Assembly (NCBI RefSeq): GCF_019931755.1
Contig: NZ_CP082918.1
Span: forward strand, 1,592,001-1,656,000
DNA: 64,000 bases
Direction: 5' to 3'
DNA from: Sutcliffiella horikoshii
GTDB lineage: Bacteria > Bacillota > Bacilli > Bacillales > Bacillaceae_I
Position numbers and translations under genes: made by a program. Positions 1-7,842 of the stretch are shown one piece after another; position 1 is the stretch's first letter; the number at the start of each line of letters is the position of its first letter. The notes under the pieces are model-generated. The model was not told the DNA's origin. It did not search any database and saw only the letters and a list, made by a program, of their open reading frames with translations.

Positions 1-675
1 GAAAATTTGGTCGGCAACAAGTGTATCAATGATAACCACGCCTGAGAGGTCAATATATAAATGATTGATCCCCTTTTCCCCACATTGCTCCAAGGTATTC
101 TCAAGTATGAATTTTGCCCTGCTTGTATCAATATCTCCAACTAAAGGCAAGAGGGCCCGATTATTATCAAGGGCAATGACAGGAGAACTTAATTCTTTGA
201 TCATGTCCTGCTGGGCTTGCAGTCGTTCCTCTGAATACTTTTGATTTTCTTCGACGAATTTAAGCACCACATTATCAAAAGCTTTCGTTATCATATGATT
301 CCATAATAACTGATGCTCTTTTTCCTCTTGATGCAGCGCGACAAACTCGTCAATGAAATTCAAATACTGGCCACGAACTCTAAAGAACTCTTGCAAGATA
401 TGATGGATTGGTGTTTGTAGATGTTGTTCATCCTGTGCAATAGACAATATCCAATCCTGAAAGTCTTTGAAGAATTTATCTTCTTCTTCAATGAAAATTT
501 TGCATAATTGAAGGTGGAAATCGAAATTCTGCTTTTTTAACGTAGCGACCACCTCAGGGTTTGTGGAAGCATAAACTCCTTTGGAATTTGTTTTATCCAA
601 GGATTCGTACCATTCGTCAGTAAGCAGCTTTGCTTTATCTAATAAAAATGTATGTAATTCACTATTACGATGCAT
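1..675 (-). CDS. RsbR-family stressosome protein with STAS domain (C-terminus outside window)
   Basis: Reading the minus strand from an ATG at 675, behind an AGGAGGAAAG ribosome site, gives 225 codons open to the window edge. The first ~130 residues are helical and resemble the non-haem globin-like sensor half of RsbR proteins. From about residue 155 there is a STAS domain with the motifs PLVGDIDTSRAK and YIDLSGVVIIDTLVA. In Bacillus RsbRA the equivalent threonines (IDT-RAK and DT-VA) are phosphorylated by RsbT, and both are present here. RsbR paralogues build the stressosome with RsbS and control release of RsbT and the SigB general stress response. No rsbS, rsbT or sigB lies in the window, so this is probably a stand-alone paralogue. 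The last ~50 residues are not visible. Confidence 0.85.
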   Translation of the reverse strand, partial: MHRNSELHTFLLDKAKLLTDEWYESLDKTNSKGVYASTNPEVVATLKKQNFDFHLQLCKIFIEEEDKFFKDFQDWILSIAQDEQHLQTPIHHILQEFFRVRGQYLNFIDEFVALHQEEKEHQLLWNHMITKAFDNVVLKFVEENQKYSEERLQAQQDMIKELSSPVIALDNNRALLPLVGDIDTSRAKFILENTLEQCGEKGINHLYIDLSGVVIIDTLVADQIF

Positions 676-732
676 ATTCTTTCCTCCTAACATTTCCGTA
701 TTTACCCTCTTTACTAGCTAACTAAACCAATA

Positions 733-1695
733 TTAATAGCCTTTTTTGTAATCAACCAAATTTATTGAGGGATTTTCCCTTTTTAAATAGTGTTTCAGAT
801 TTGGAATGAAAATATCCTCTATGACACGTTTAGTATAGTGCTCTGTGGAACCTGAAGTATGAGGGGTGATAATGACATTATCCATATCCCATAAAGGGCT
901 ATTTTCTTCTAAAGGCTCTTTGGTAAAAACATCAAGACCGGCTCCGGCGATGACGTTTTCTTGTAAGGCTTGTATTAGTTCATTTTCCACGATTACTTCT
1001 CCGCGCCCTATATTAATGAGGAAAGCTGATTTTTTCATGCTATTAAATTCTTCTGTCCCAAACACTCCTTCCGTTTCATCTGTCAAAGGAAGTGTAATAA
1101 CCACGTAGTCGCATTTTGTTAAAACTTCATGCAATCTGTCAGGCGTGAACATTTCATCAACATTGTCAGTAGGTTTGCCAGAATGGCGAACTCCAACTAC
1201 ATTCATTCGAAAAGCTTTAGCTATTTTAGCGGTTTCTTTTCCAATCTTACCTACTCCAATAATACCTAGTGTCTTCCCGTGAATTTCAAGGTTCATCTGT
1301 GCATGATGCCACTTTTTCTGCTGTTGTTGCTGCACATATGTATGAATCTTTCTGGTCAAACCCAGCATTAGAGCAAAAATCGTCTCAGAAATTGGATAAG
1401 CATGAACACCGTTCGCACTTGTTAACACAATACCATTCTCAGAAAGTGTTGTTAACGGCATATTGTTGACACCTGCACTCCACGATTGTATCCAACGAAG
1501 ATTAGAACCTTCGACCAATGAAAGCTCCTCCAAATCCTTTTTCCATCCAACAACTATTTCAGCCTCTTTTGCATGAGGCGTCCATATTTCTTTGTCTTTT
1601 CCTACTATAACTTCAAATTCTGGCGCAAGGTCTTTAATTTGTTGAGTATAATCTTCTCCGATATTTTGAGTGATAAGCATAAGTCGTTTTGACAT
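733..1695 (-). CDS. D-2-hydroxyacid dehydrogenase, NAD(P)-dependent
   Basis: This 320-residue protein has the usual length for a D-isomer-specific 2-hydroxyacid dehydrogenase without an ACT domain. The Rossmann motif GVGKIG is at residues 147-152. The catalytic triad is complete: Arg231 (NIGRGE), Glu260 (FTKEPL) and His279 (TPHTSG). The family interconverts 2-keto acids and D-2-hydroxy acids in the cytoplasm. The substrate (glycerate, phosphoglycerate, lactate or another) cannot be read from the sequence. Lack of the C-terminal ACT module argues against a biosynthetic SerA. The gene stands alone, 57 bp downstream of the RsbR-like gene on the same strand. Confidence 0.88.
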   Translation of the reverse strand: MSKRLMLITQNIGEDYTQQIKDLAPEFEVIVGKDKEIWTPHAKEAEIVVGWKKDLEELSLVEGSNLRWIQSWSAGVNNMPLTTLSENGIVLTSANGVHAYPISETIFALMLGLTRKIHTYVQQQQQKKWHHAQMNLEIHGKTLGIIGVGKIGKETAKIAKAFRMNVVGVRHSGKPTDNVDEMFTPDRLHEVLTKCDYVVITLPLTDETEGVFGTEEFNSMKKSAFLINIGRGEVIVENELIQALQENVIAGAGLDVFTKEPLEENSPLWDMDNVIITPHTSGSTEHYTKRVIEDIFIPNLKHYLKRENPSINLVDYKKGY

Positions 1696-1854
1696 TTATA
1701 TTGACTCCTTCAATTGTGGTCTTTAATTCATTTTAACAGATTATAGATAATTATTAGAAATTTAAAGGGGAGTTCCTAGGATTTGAGGGTGAAATGTCGA
1801 ATATTAGTAGTGGGATTAATAAGTATATAATGAAGGAACTATTCTAGAACGGCA

Positions 1855-1900
1855 GAAGTAAAGGGACGCAGCTTAAAACCGATGTGTCTCTTTACTTTTA
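1855..1900. terminator. Long GU-containing hairpin with T-rich tail
   Basis: Arms AGTAAAGGGACGCA and TGTGTCTCTTTACT pair over 14 positions with two G-U wobbles, and TTTTA follows on the plus strand. No plus-strand gene ends just before it, so it may terminate an unannotated short transcript or be a stray hairpin repeat. It lies about 75 bp upstream of a sigma-54 promoter. The rest of the 1696-1854 gap shows nothing recognisable. Confidence 0.5.
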
Positions 1901-1928
1901 TAGTGGTTTTTCCGACTATCATACAGTT

Positions 1929-1945
1929 TGTACAGATTTCGTACA
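1929..1945 (+). promoter_or_regulatory. Candidate enhancer dyad for a sigma-54 activator
   Basis: The dyad TGTAC-N7-GTACA is followed by CTTTTT. A similar dyad (TGTCC-N7-GGACG, also followed by CTTTTT) lies upstream of the other sigma-54 promoter in the window, at 19524-19540. It begins 48 bp before the -24 GG here and 69 bp before it there, a difference of 21 bp or two helical turns. I infer a binding site for the activator encoded at 17189-18931. Confidence 0.5.
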
Positions 1946-1975
1946 CTTTTTCATATTAAATACTACCAACATTAC

Positions 1976-1991
1976 TGGCATGCTTTTTGCA
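1976..1991 (+). promoter_or_regulatory. Sigma-54 (-24/-12) promoter of the SDR gene
   Basis: TGGCATGCTTTTTGCA has GG at 1977-1978 and GC at 1989-1990 with exactly 10 bases between them, as required by RpoN. It lies 40 bp before the ATG of the SDR gene. Transcription should therefore need a bacterial enhancer-binding protein. Confidence 0.8.
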
Positions 1992-2030
1992 TTAAACATT
2001 TAGTAATACATATAAAGGAGGTAGTTTACT

Positions 2031-2798
2031 ATGAACATTCAAAACTGTGTAGCCTTTGTGACAGGTGGAGCATCTGGACTTGGTGAGGCAACCGTTAGAA
2101 ATATAGTTTCTAAAGGAGGAAAAGCATTAGTTGCAGACCTATCAGAAGAAAGAGGAAGTATCTTAAAGGAAGAACTAGGGGAGTCCATTCTATTTGTTAA
2201 GACAGATGTCACGAAGGAAGAGGATGTATCCAAAGCTTTAGAAAAAGGCATTCAAACTTTTGGGTACATAAATACGGTGGTGAATTGTGCTGGAATTGGA
2301 GTTGCCCAAAAAGTATTGAACCGAAAAGGACCTCATTCGCTTGACGACTTTTCCAAAGTCATCTCTATTAACCTTATAGGTTCATTTAATGTAATTCGGC
2401 TGGCAGCTGAACGTATGAAAGAAAATGAACCGAACGCGGAAGGAGAACGGGGAGTCGTCGTTAATACTGCTTCTGTAGCAGCATTTGACGGTCAGATCGG
2501 CCAGGCAGCCTACTCTGCTTCCAAGGGAGGGATAGTCGGAATGACTCTGCCGATTGCCAGGGAATTCGCGTCATTTGGAGTCCGAGTTATGACCATTGCT
2601 CCTGGGCTCTTCCATACCCCGATGTTTGATTCCTTACCAGCTGAAGCAAGGGATTCCCTCGGGCAGATGGTGCCATTTCCATCCCGACTGGGTTACCCAG
2701 AGGAATATGCCCAACTGGTCCAAAGTATCATTGAAAATCCAATGCTGAATGGTGATACCATACGACTGGATGGAGCAATTAGAATGCAGCCGAAATAA
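2031..2798 (+). CDS. SDR oxidoreductase, type II 3-hydroxyacyl-CoA dehydrogenase-like
   Basis: This 255-residue classical short-chain dehydrogenase carries TGGASGLG (11-18), NCAG (85-88), a catalytic Ser in NTAS (about 148) and YSASK with Tyr161 and Lys165. The opening [15 protein letters not shown] and the [14 protein letters not shown] segment are typical of the HSD17B10/HADH-II branch, which oxidises short or branched 3-hydroxyacyl-CoA with NAD+. An AAAGGAGG site precedes the ATG and a terminator follows the stop. The gene has its own sigma-54 promoter matching that of the acyl-CoA operon at 19.6 kb. That operon has an acyl-CoA dehydrogenase and thiolase but no 3-hydroxyacyl-CoA dehydrogenase, so a role in the same pathway is a reasonable inference. 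Confidence 0.85.
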   Translation: MNIQNCVAFVTGGASGLGEATVRNIVSKGGKALVADLSEERGSILKEELGESILFVKTDVTKEEDVSKALEKGIQTFGYINTVVNCAGIGVAQKVLNRKGPHSLDDFSKVISINLIGSFNVIRLAAERMKENEPNAEGERGVVVNTASVAAFDGQIGQAAYSASKGGIVGMTLPIAREFASFGVRVMTIAPGLFHTPMFDSLPAEARDSLGQMVPFPSRLGYPEEYAQLVQSIIENPMLNGDTIRLDGAIRMQPK

Positions 2799-2819
2799 AA
2801 TAATTATAGCAAGAGTTTC

Positions 2820-2852
2820 AAACGGATTTCATTTATGAGATCCGTTTTTTTT
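2820..2852 (+). terminator. Rho-independent terminator after the SDR gene
   Basis: AAACGGATTTC and GAGATCCGTTT pair around a short loop and run into a stretch of eight T. Confidence 0.85.
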
Positions 2853-3116
2853 CGTTTGAATGGACTTTTTGAAAAACTCCTAATGTCTCAAGTCCTCAAT
2901 GTGTTGTAGAAGAAGTCAAACGGTAACAGAGAGATGCTTTCGTAGTCCATGTAGTACTAAAGTAAGATTTAATCTTCTTTAAAAAAGTTTATTATTATAA
3001 GGTTCCATAAAAGACCTACAAATTCAAATATCTTCAATAAAATGGGATTATCTGTTTATTGCATAGGGAATGGTTCTATAGAAATTAACAGATTGTTTGT
3101 GGAGGGGGGAAACCCA
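2853..3116. other. AT-rich gap upstream of first lipoprotein
   Basis: No gene is seen. The last ~75 bp (TGGGATTATCTGT, then CATAGGGAAT) resemble the leader of the second lipoprotein gene (AAGGGATTATTTGT, then CATAGGGAAT, near 4125-4155). This suggests that leader and gene were duplicated together. Confidence 0.5.
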
Positions 3117-3737
3117 ATGAATGTAAAACTATTTATTGTAATTTCAAGCATTGTATTATTCCAAGTAGGTTGTGGCATCCAAAATACAGAAGAATTACCT
3201 GATACAGTGGCCTTTCAGGATGAGTTCACCAGAGAATTCCTAAAATCCTCAGGAGAAGTTGAAGAGGGGTTTTATGGCTTCGAGTCTGCAACAAAAGGTT
3301 ATACAATGTTTTTTCCTAAAAATGCAAAAATCGAAGGGGAAAGTTATGAAAGAAATAAGGATGGCTTCGAATCAGTTAGTTTCCTTGAAAATGGAGATAC
3401 AAACCTCACGACCTTTTATAAAGTTATTTATGAAGAAAGAGATAGGACAAATAATATTGAACTACAGAAGGAACTATTATCTTCATATGTTAGCTTTGAT
3501 GGCGAATATACAAAATTTCTGAGAAATAATAAAAAATATTATTATGGTGAAACCGTATATGAGTTTACTGAAAATAAAAGCTTTGTCTATTTTGTTTACG
3601 TAAAAGGTAGTAATAATGATAAAGGTGCAAGTTTTATTGCCGTCGTTTCTTGTAGGGATAAGGAAAAACAGTGTGAGGCGAATAGCAAAGAGGTCAAAGA
3701 CCATATTGAAAAGGTGATGTATTCTATTGAACTTTAA
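3117..3737 (+). CDS. Predicted lipoprotein, candidate immunity protein for the T7SS lipase
   Basis: The start is placed at the ATG at 3117, behind GGAGGGGGGAAA; an upstream in-frame ATG at 3042 has no ribosome site and would hide the signal peptide. The 206-residue product begins with a short hydrophobic signal ending in FQVGC, a slightly unusual lipobox because Gln is at -3. The rest is soluble and polar. It is a paralogue of the protein at 4215-4868: both share the pattern DEFT-(R/K)-(E/D)-FL-(K/E)-SS-EEV, a YTM/VxFP segment and YER...FE(S/A)V. Two C-terminal cysteines (VVSC...KQC) are shared in position. I do not recognise a named family. Because it is a surface lipoprotein just upstream of a predicted secreted lipase, immunity is a plausible role. 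Base composition is AT-rich compared with the secretion genes. Confidence 0.7.
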   Translation: MNVKLFIVISSIVLFQVGCGIQNTEELPDTVAFQDEFTREFLKSSGEVEEGFYGFESATKGYTMFFPKNAKIEGESYERNKDGFESVSFLENGDTNLTTFYKVIYEERDRTNNIELQKELLSSYVSFDGEYTKFLRNNKKYYYGETVYEFTENKSFVYFVYVKGSNNDKGASFIAVVSCRDKEKQCEANSKEVKDHIEKVMYSIEL

Positions 3738-4214
3738 TAATAAATACCATGGCATGATAATAGAACTGGCTAGGAGGAACTTATAGACCCTCAATTTAAA
3801 TTAAAGTTCTAAAGTATACCAAACAATGCCAGATGAAAAAAGATTAAAAAATGATTCGAAAGACCTGATTGTTAACTTTTTGAATGAAACATTAAGGTTA
3901 TTAAATTAGAATCGAATTTTTAATAAACAAATCATCCTTCTATTGAACTATAAAATCCCCATATTAGAACTTCATATTTAGTACCTAACTAACAGACAGG
4001 ATTCGACAAGCGTTTCAGCCAAATTGACTACTTCTAAATCACATGGTAATTATTATATAGCTATAAAAAAGACTGGAAAAATTATTTTTAGAACTTCAAA
4101 TTATTTTTTTGCATTTTTAGATAAAAAGGGATTATTTGTATAACACATAGGGAATAAGTCTTTTAGAAAATACATATTATGCCACATTGATGGCGCTGCC
4201 TAGGGGGAAGGGCT
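3738..4214. other. AT-rich intergenic region between the two lipoprotein genes
   Basis: This 477-bp stretch has no convincing gene. A 24-codon frame from ATG 3829 ends at a TAG near 3909 and may be a scrap of a decayed copy. The last ~90 bp are the leader of the next gene and resemble the leader of the preceding one. Confidence 0.4.
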
Positions 4215-4868
4215 ATGAAGAAATCAATGCTTCTAGGATTAATAAGTTCGGTACTTTTGATAGGAGGTTGCGGAATGAAACTGGATACTAATGGGAGTAA
4301 AGGTGTAGAAGGTGAGACAAACTCAGTTGCATTCAAAGATGAGTTTACTAAAGATTTTCTGGAATCATCTGAAGAAGTTGTAAAAGGACACTATCTCTTT
4401 AAATCTCAGACGGAAGGTTATACAGTGCACTTTCCTATAAATGCTTCCATGGACAAAGCAGTTTATGAGAGAGCTGGAGATGAGTTTGAAGCGGTAGGGT
4501 TCGTAGAAAATGACGATAAAGAAAACCTATCTATCTATTACAACATCAACTATGATGATCAACCGAGAGCAAATGATATAGAGTTCAAATTAGATATGTT
4601 TGATACTTATATAAACTATACAGGGGACTTTGAAGAGTACACTAAAGGCACTACTACTTACTATTATGCTGAGAATATTTTCGAACATGAAGGTAAGAAA
4701 AGTTATAGATATTTTGCCTACATAAAACCCGATATAGAAGATAAGGGCATAAATTTTATTGGAAGAGTTACATGTATTGACTATGATAAACCTTGTTCAC
4801 AAGAAAGTAACGAAGCTAAAGAAAAAGTGTTAAATATCTTACATTCAATTGAATTTAAATCAAGGTGA
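4215..4868 (+). CDS. Predicted lipoprotein, paralogue of 3117-3737, candidate lipase immunity protein
   Basis: The 217-residue product starts at an ATG behind AGGGGGAAGGG. It has a clean lipoprotein signal, with KK, a hydrophobic core and LIGGC. The mature part shares blocks with the upstream paralogue: DEFTKDFLESSEEV, YTVHFP, YERAGDEFEAV and a C-terminal VTC...KPC cysteine pair. Its TGA stop at 4866-4868 sits inside the AAGGTGA ribosome site of the lipase gene, so the two are translationally coupled. Tight coupling of a surface lipoprotein to a putative secreted lipase fits an immunity role, as for the TilA lipoprotein that protects against the staphylococcal lipase toxin TslA. Function is inferred from context, not from recognised homology. 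Confidence 0.72.
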   Translation: MKKSMLLGLISSVLLIGGCGMKLDTNGSKGVEGETNSVAFKDEFTKDFLESSEEVVKGHYLFKSQTEGYTVHFPINASMDKAVYERAGDEFEAVGFVENDDKENLSIYYNINYDDQPRANDIEFKLDMFDTYINYTGDFEEYTKGTTTYYYAENIFEHEGKKSYRYFAYIKPDIEDKGINFIGRVTCIDYDKPCSQESNEAKEKVLNILHSIEFKSR

Positions 4869-4873
4869 CCTGC

Positions 4874-6907
4874 ATGGATAAGACAGAGGTTCTACATTCA
4901 AAGTTATTGAAAGCAAGAATTACCGAATTAGAATACAAGGATTTAACAATTGAGAATATTAGAAGAATTTATGTTGAAGAAACAGGTGAAGAACCTCCTG
5001 GAAAAATTACATTGTACCACTCAGATGAACTACCAAAGTCAGTTAAAGAATATGATTCTGGTTTTGATGGTACTGTTATTCATTTTATGGATTTAGAGAA
5101 AGGTCTAAATGAATCCTACACTATTACTAGAGGTAGTGAAATGGGTGAAGATAATGGTAAAGGGCTTCATAGTGATTGGTTTTATAACCTCTTTGGGATT
5201 TTTGGAGGAAAGGTACAAAATCAATATCAAGATGCCAGATATTTTGAGAAGTATGTAAATAAAGAGATAAGTAACGTTATAGAAATCGAAGTCGATTATT
5301 TGAAAAAACAAGGTATAGATATAAATACTCAACTAACTAAATACGGAATAGGGCACTCTCTTGGCGGTAATCTAATTCAAATGCTACAAATTACGGATGA
5401 GCCCTTTGAAAGTGTATTAGCTATAAATGATGCACCTCCTAGTATGTATCAACTTGCAATGCTCGACATTGACTTTCAAGAATCTATTTACCTTGAATAC
5501 AATATAAACAGTAAAAACTTTAATGATATCTATAAGATAGACCCAGAAAAACTAAAAGAATTCGCAGAAGAATACTACCAAGCCCAAGGGCAGAGTATTC
5601 ATCACTTAACAATAAAAGAAGAAATTTTATACTCTGTCATAGGGTTTAGGGGGTTTTTAGATCTTGGTTCTCGTGAAGTTCTAACTACCTACCCTCACAC
5701 AAACGGTATTGCCAAATACATGAATAGAGTCTCAGACGAAAACCTTTACAGCATCCAACAATTCGTAGCCAAACACGCCCCAGCCTATGAAAAGTCAGGA
5801 ATAGACGGCCTCAACAGAAGCATGTTCGGAATTGACCAGGAACTCTTCACTCTAATTGATGATATCAAACAAGATTGGAAGAAAATATTCGAACCGCCGA
5901 AGTGGAAGCGTGGAGCGGTTCCAATGACGATTGGTGTTATTGGATTTGGAAGCTTTACAGTGGACATGCCCTTTGCGTATCCAGTTAAAGAATTTCCAAG
6001 TGATTTCTTTTCTAATCAACAAGAGTTTATTTCAAGAGCGTTGGAGATTAAAGCTAAGTTGGAAGATTTAACAGAAGTTCTTCCTTCCTTACTTGCCTTG
6101 GTCGGGGAGATCAGTGAGGATCTGTTGAAGCTGTTTCAGGTTCATGTAGAGGAAATGCTCGGTAGCATACAGCGTATGATTGAGGCGATTGGCAGTGCTG
6201 CTTTAGACATTGGAAAAAATCTGGTTAAAGGGTCCTTTACCCATAACTTGTCCCAGCATGAGAATATCCTGACGTTAATTGAACTGTCACAAACAATAGA
6301 GCTTGAAAGCAGTAATATCCAAAATAGTTATCAAGCAATCATAAATGACACGAATGACTTTGTTGGCGAGTTTGGGGATGCGGCACATGCTCATGGCATG
6401 GAGCATGTTGTAAACTCACTGAATCAAGAAGAAGGACGACGCTACGAAGGATCTGATTTAATCCGTTATAAAAATGCCACAGATGGCAGGACCATTGAGG
6501 TCAACCTTTCTTCTGCAGTGAGGATTTATCAGCTTGGTCTGGATAAATGCATGGAAAAGGAAGAGGCGCTCACTGCATGGAGAAGACTGTATTATACAGA
6601 ATACGTCGATGATCTGGAATTCAGGAAACAGCGGGTGATGAATGCCATTCACCAGATGGAAGCAAATCCAAGAAATTACAGCCATCTTCTTCCGGTTTCG
6701 AGTAGCAATGTGAAAGTTACCAAGATTAATGTTCACGAGTTTATCAGACCGCTCGATCCTATGTTTCAGGATTCTTTTGAAGGAATGTATCACTACCTCC
6801 GAGAGGAAATTGAAAAAAATAAAGCCATGATCAGCCGGGTCCGAAATTCCATTGAAGAACTATTTGAAGAAGATCAAAGTATTTCGAAGTTGTTTGAATT
6901 ACGGTAA
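4874..6907 (+). CDS. Putative T7SS-secreted lipase effector, N-terminal alpha/beta-hydrolase and C-terminal helical targeting domain
   Basis: The ATG at 4874 is preferred over GTG 4865 because AAGGTGA lies five bases upstream of it. The 677-residue product has no signal peptide or membrane segment. Residues ~1-330 look like a lipase of the Bacillus DUF6792 type: the nucleophile elbow GHSLGG is at about residues 160-165 (Ser162). A following NDAPP segment and a TYPHTNG segment could supply the Asp and His of a triad. Residues ~340-677 are helix-rich with a coiled-coil flavour (EFISRALEIKAKLEDL, LSQTIELESSNIQ). This order, enzyme first and helical domain last, is the reverse of ordinary LXG toxins and matches TslA. 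GC content jumps from about 30% to about 45% near 5.65 kb, inside the gene. It lies just upstream of the small helical gene and yukE. Confidence 0.72.
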   Translation: MDKTEVLHSKLLKARITELEYKDLTIENIRRIYVEETGEEPPGKITLYHSDELPKSVKEYDSGFDGTVIHFMDLEKGLNESYTITRGSEMGEDNGKGLHSDWFYNLFGIFGGKVQNQYQDARYFEKYVNKEISNVIEIEVDYLKKQGIDINTQLTKYGIGHSLGGNLIQMLQITDEPFESVLAINDAPPSMYQLAMLDIDFQESIYLEYNINSKNFNDIYKIDPEKLKEFAEEYYQAQGQSIHHLTIKEEILYSVIGFRGFLDLGSREVLTTYPHTNGIAKYMNRVSDENLYSIQQFVAKHAPAYEKSGIDGLNRSMFGIDQELFTLIDDIKQDWKKIFEPPKWKRGAVPMTIGVIGFGSFTVDMPFAYPVKEFPSDFFSNQQEFISRALEIKAKLEDLTEVLPSLLALVGEISEDLLKLFQVHVEEMLGSIQRMIEAIGSAALDIGKNLVKGSFTHNLSQHENILTLIELSQTIELESSNIQNSYQAIINDTNDFVGEFGDAAHAHGMEHVVNSLNQEEGRRYEGSDLIRYKNATDGRTIEVNLSSAVRIYQLGLDKCMEKEEALTAWRRLYYTEYVDDLEFRKQRVMNAIHQMEANPRNYSHLLPVSSSNVKVTKINVHEFIRPLDPMFQDSFEGMYHYLREEIEKNKAMISRVRNSIEELFEEDQSISKLFELR

Positions 6908-6912
6908 AGGGG

Positions 6913-7251
6913 GTGGTAGGAATAGGACAGTATAAAACTTCGTATGTTTTTGCACCATATGAGGATTTGAGATTTAAGTATTTTTTCTTCAATGCTGAGT
7001 TAGGTAGAGTTCGAGAAATCAGTGATGAGTTGGCAAGTATCATTAACGCGGAACTCGAACGGAGTAAAGGTAAAGTTATTGAACAATCATTATTGGAATT
7101 TAATAAGAATCACCGGCTGTTTACGATTATCACCAATGATCAGTCAAGGCTGATGACAACCCTTTCCAACAAATACCACGAACATGTCGATGAGATGAAC
7201 AGGCAAGAGTTGACAATCTTCTATGAAGAGGTCAATGAAACAATAAGTTAA
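6913..7251 (+). CDS. Small helical protein, candidate T7SS targeting partner of the lipase
   Basis: The 112-residue frame begins at GTG 6913, five bases after the lipase stop, so it is probably coupled. The start is uncertain: the AAAGGGGG site abuts the GTG, and no in-frame ATG appears before residue ~80. From residue ~25 the protein is almost entirely predicted helix (ELGRVREISDELASIINAEL, then MTTLSNKYHEHVDEMN), with no signal peptide or membrane span. Size, helical character and position between a putative type VII effector and yukE recall the small WXG100-like partners of LXG or TslA effectors. No WXG motif is present. I do not recognise a family name. Confidence 0.6.
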   Translation: MVGIGQYKTSYVFAPYEDLRFKYFFFNAELGRVREISDELASIINAELERSKGKVIEQSLLEFNKNHRLFTIITNDQSRLMTTLSNKYHEHVDEMNRQELTIFYEEVNETIS

Positions 7252-7378
7252 TTTAGTCGAAATACCTAGAAAAATATCAATCTGTGAAAAAAATACTATA
7301 TTTAGAGGTTTCATAAATTAGAAATGCGGGTATTTGTGGGTATATATTACTCATTTACCTATAATTCCTACTTTAGAA

Positions 7379-7408
7379 TTGACCTCTTAGTTGTGTATTT
7401 TTTACAAT
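7379..7408 (+). promoter_or_regulatory. Sigma-A promoter of the T7SS operon
   Basis: TTGACC (7379-7384) and TACAAT (7403-7408) are separated by 18 bp, ~35 bp upstream of yukE. This gives the secretion operon a start separate from the lipase cassette. Confidence 0.65.
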
Positions 7409-7443
7409 AAAAGTAACTTATTAAAGAAATGGAGAGATGTTAA

Positions 7444-7737
7444 ATGTCAGGAATCATTCGCGTTACCCCTGCAGAGTTAGTTGGAATGTCCACTCGTTAC
7501 AGAAGTGAAAGCAGCCAGGTTGGAGATCAAATCAACCGTTTGGACAACATGATTCGTGAGCTTGAAAGTGTTTGGGAAGGTGAATCAAGCCGTGCATTCA
7601 GTGATCAATACCAATCCTTGAAGCCTTCTATCATTCAAATGCAGCAATTACTTGAGGATATCTCCGTTCAACTTAGCAACACTGCTAGAGCACTTGAAGA
7701 TGCTGATACTCAAATTGCAAGCCAGATTCGCGGGTAA
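7444..7737 (+). CDS. yukE: WXG100 family T7SS substrate EsxA/YukE
   Basis: This 97-residue protein has the WXG100 signature W44-E45-G46 between two amphipathic helices. The family forms four-helix dimers that are secreted by, and needed for, the type VIIb system. Length matches Bacillus YukE. A GGAGAG site lies before the ATG. It is the first gene of the secretion operon. A strong hairpin separates it from yukD, so it may be made in excess of the machinery, as expected for a secreted substrate. The usual C-terminal YxxxD/E export signal is not obvious; the tail reads ALEDADTQIASQIRG. Confidence 0.95.
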   Translation: MSGIIRVTPAELVGMSTRYRSESSQVGDQINRLDNMIRELESVWEGESSRAFSDQYQSLKPSIIQMQQLLEDISVQLSNTARALEDADTQIASQIRG

Positions 7738-7782
7738 TTTGTTCTTAAAGAAATAGCTCCCTCCTATAGGGCAGCCAAAAAG

Positions 7783-7831
7783 AAAGAAGGAGCGCCATTC
7801 TTTAACAGTCGAATGCGTTCCTTCTTTTATG
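7783..7831 (+). terminator. Hairpin between yukE and yukD, probable partial terminator
   Basis: AAGAAGGAGCGCCATTC pairs with GAATGCGTTCCTTCTT over about 16 positions, with one bulge and a G-U pair, and ends in TTTT. It directly precedes the yukD ribosome site. It could reduce read-through into the machinery genes or stabilise the yukE mRNA. Confidence 0.7.
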
Positions 7832-7842
7832 AGGTGAAAAAT

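Noticed and set aside
3738..4214. Third lipoprotein gene or pseudogene
   Set aside because: Only a 24-codon frame is present and no signal peptide or shared blocks are found.
4874..6907. Classical LXG toxin
   Set aside because: The enzyme-like motif is in the N-terminal half and the helical domain is C-terminal, the opposite of LXG proteins.
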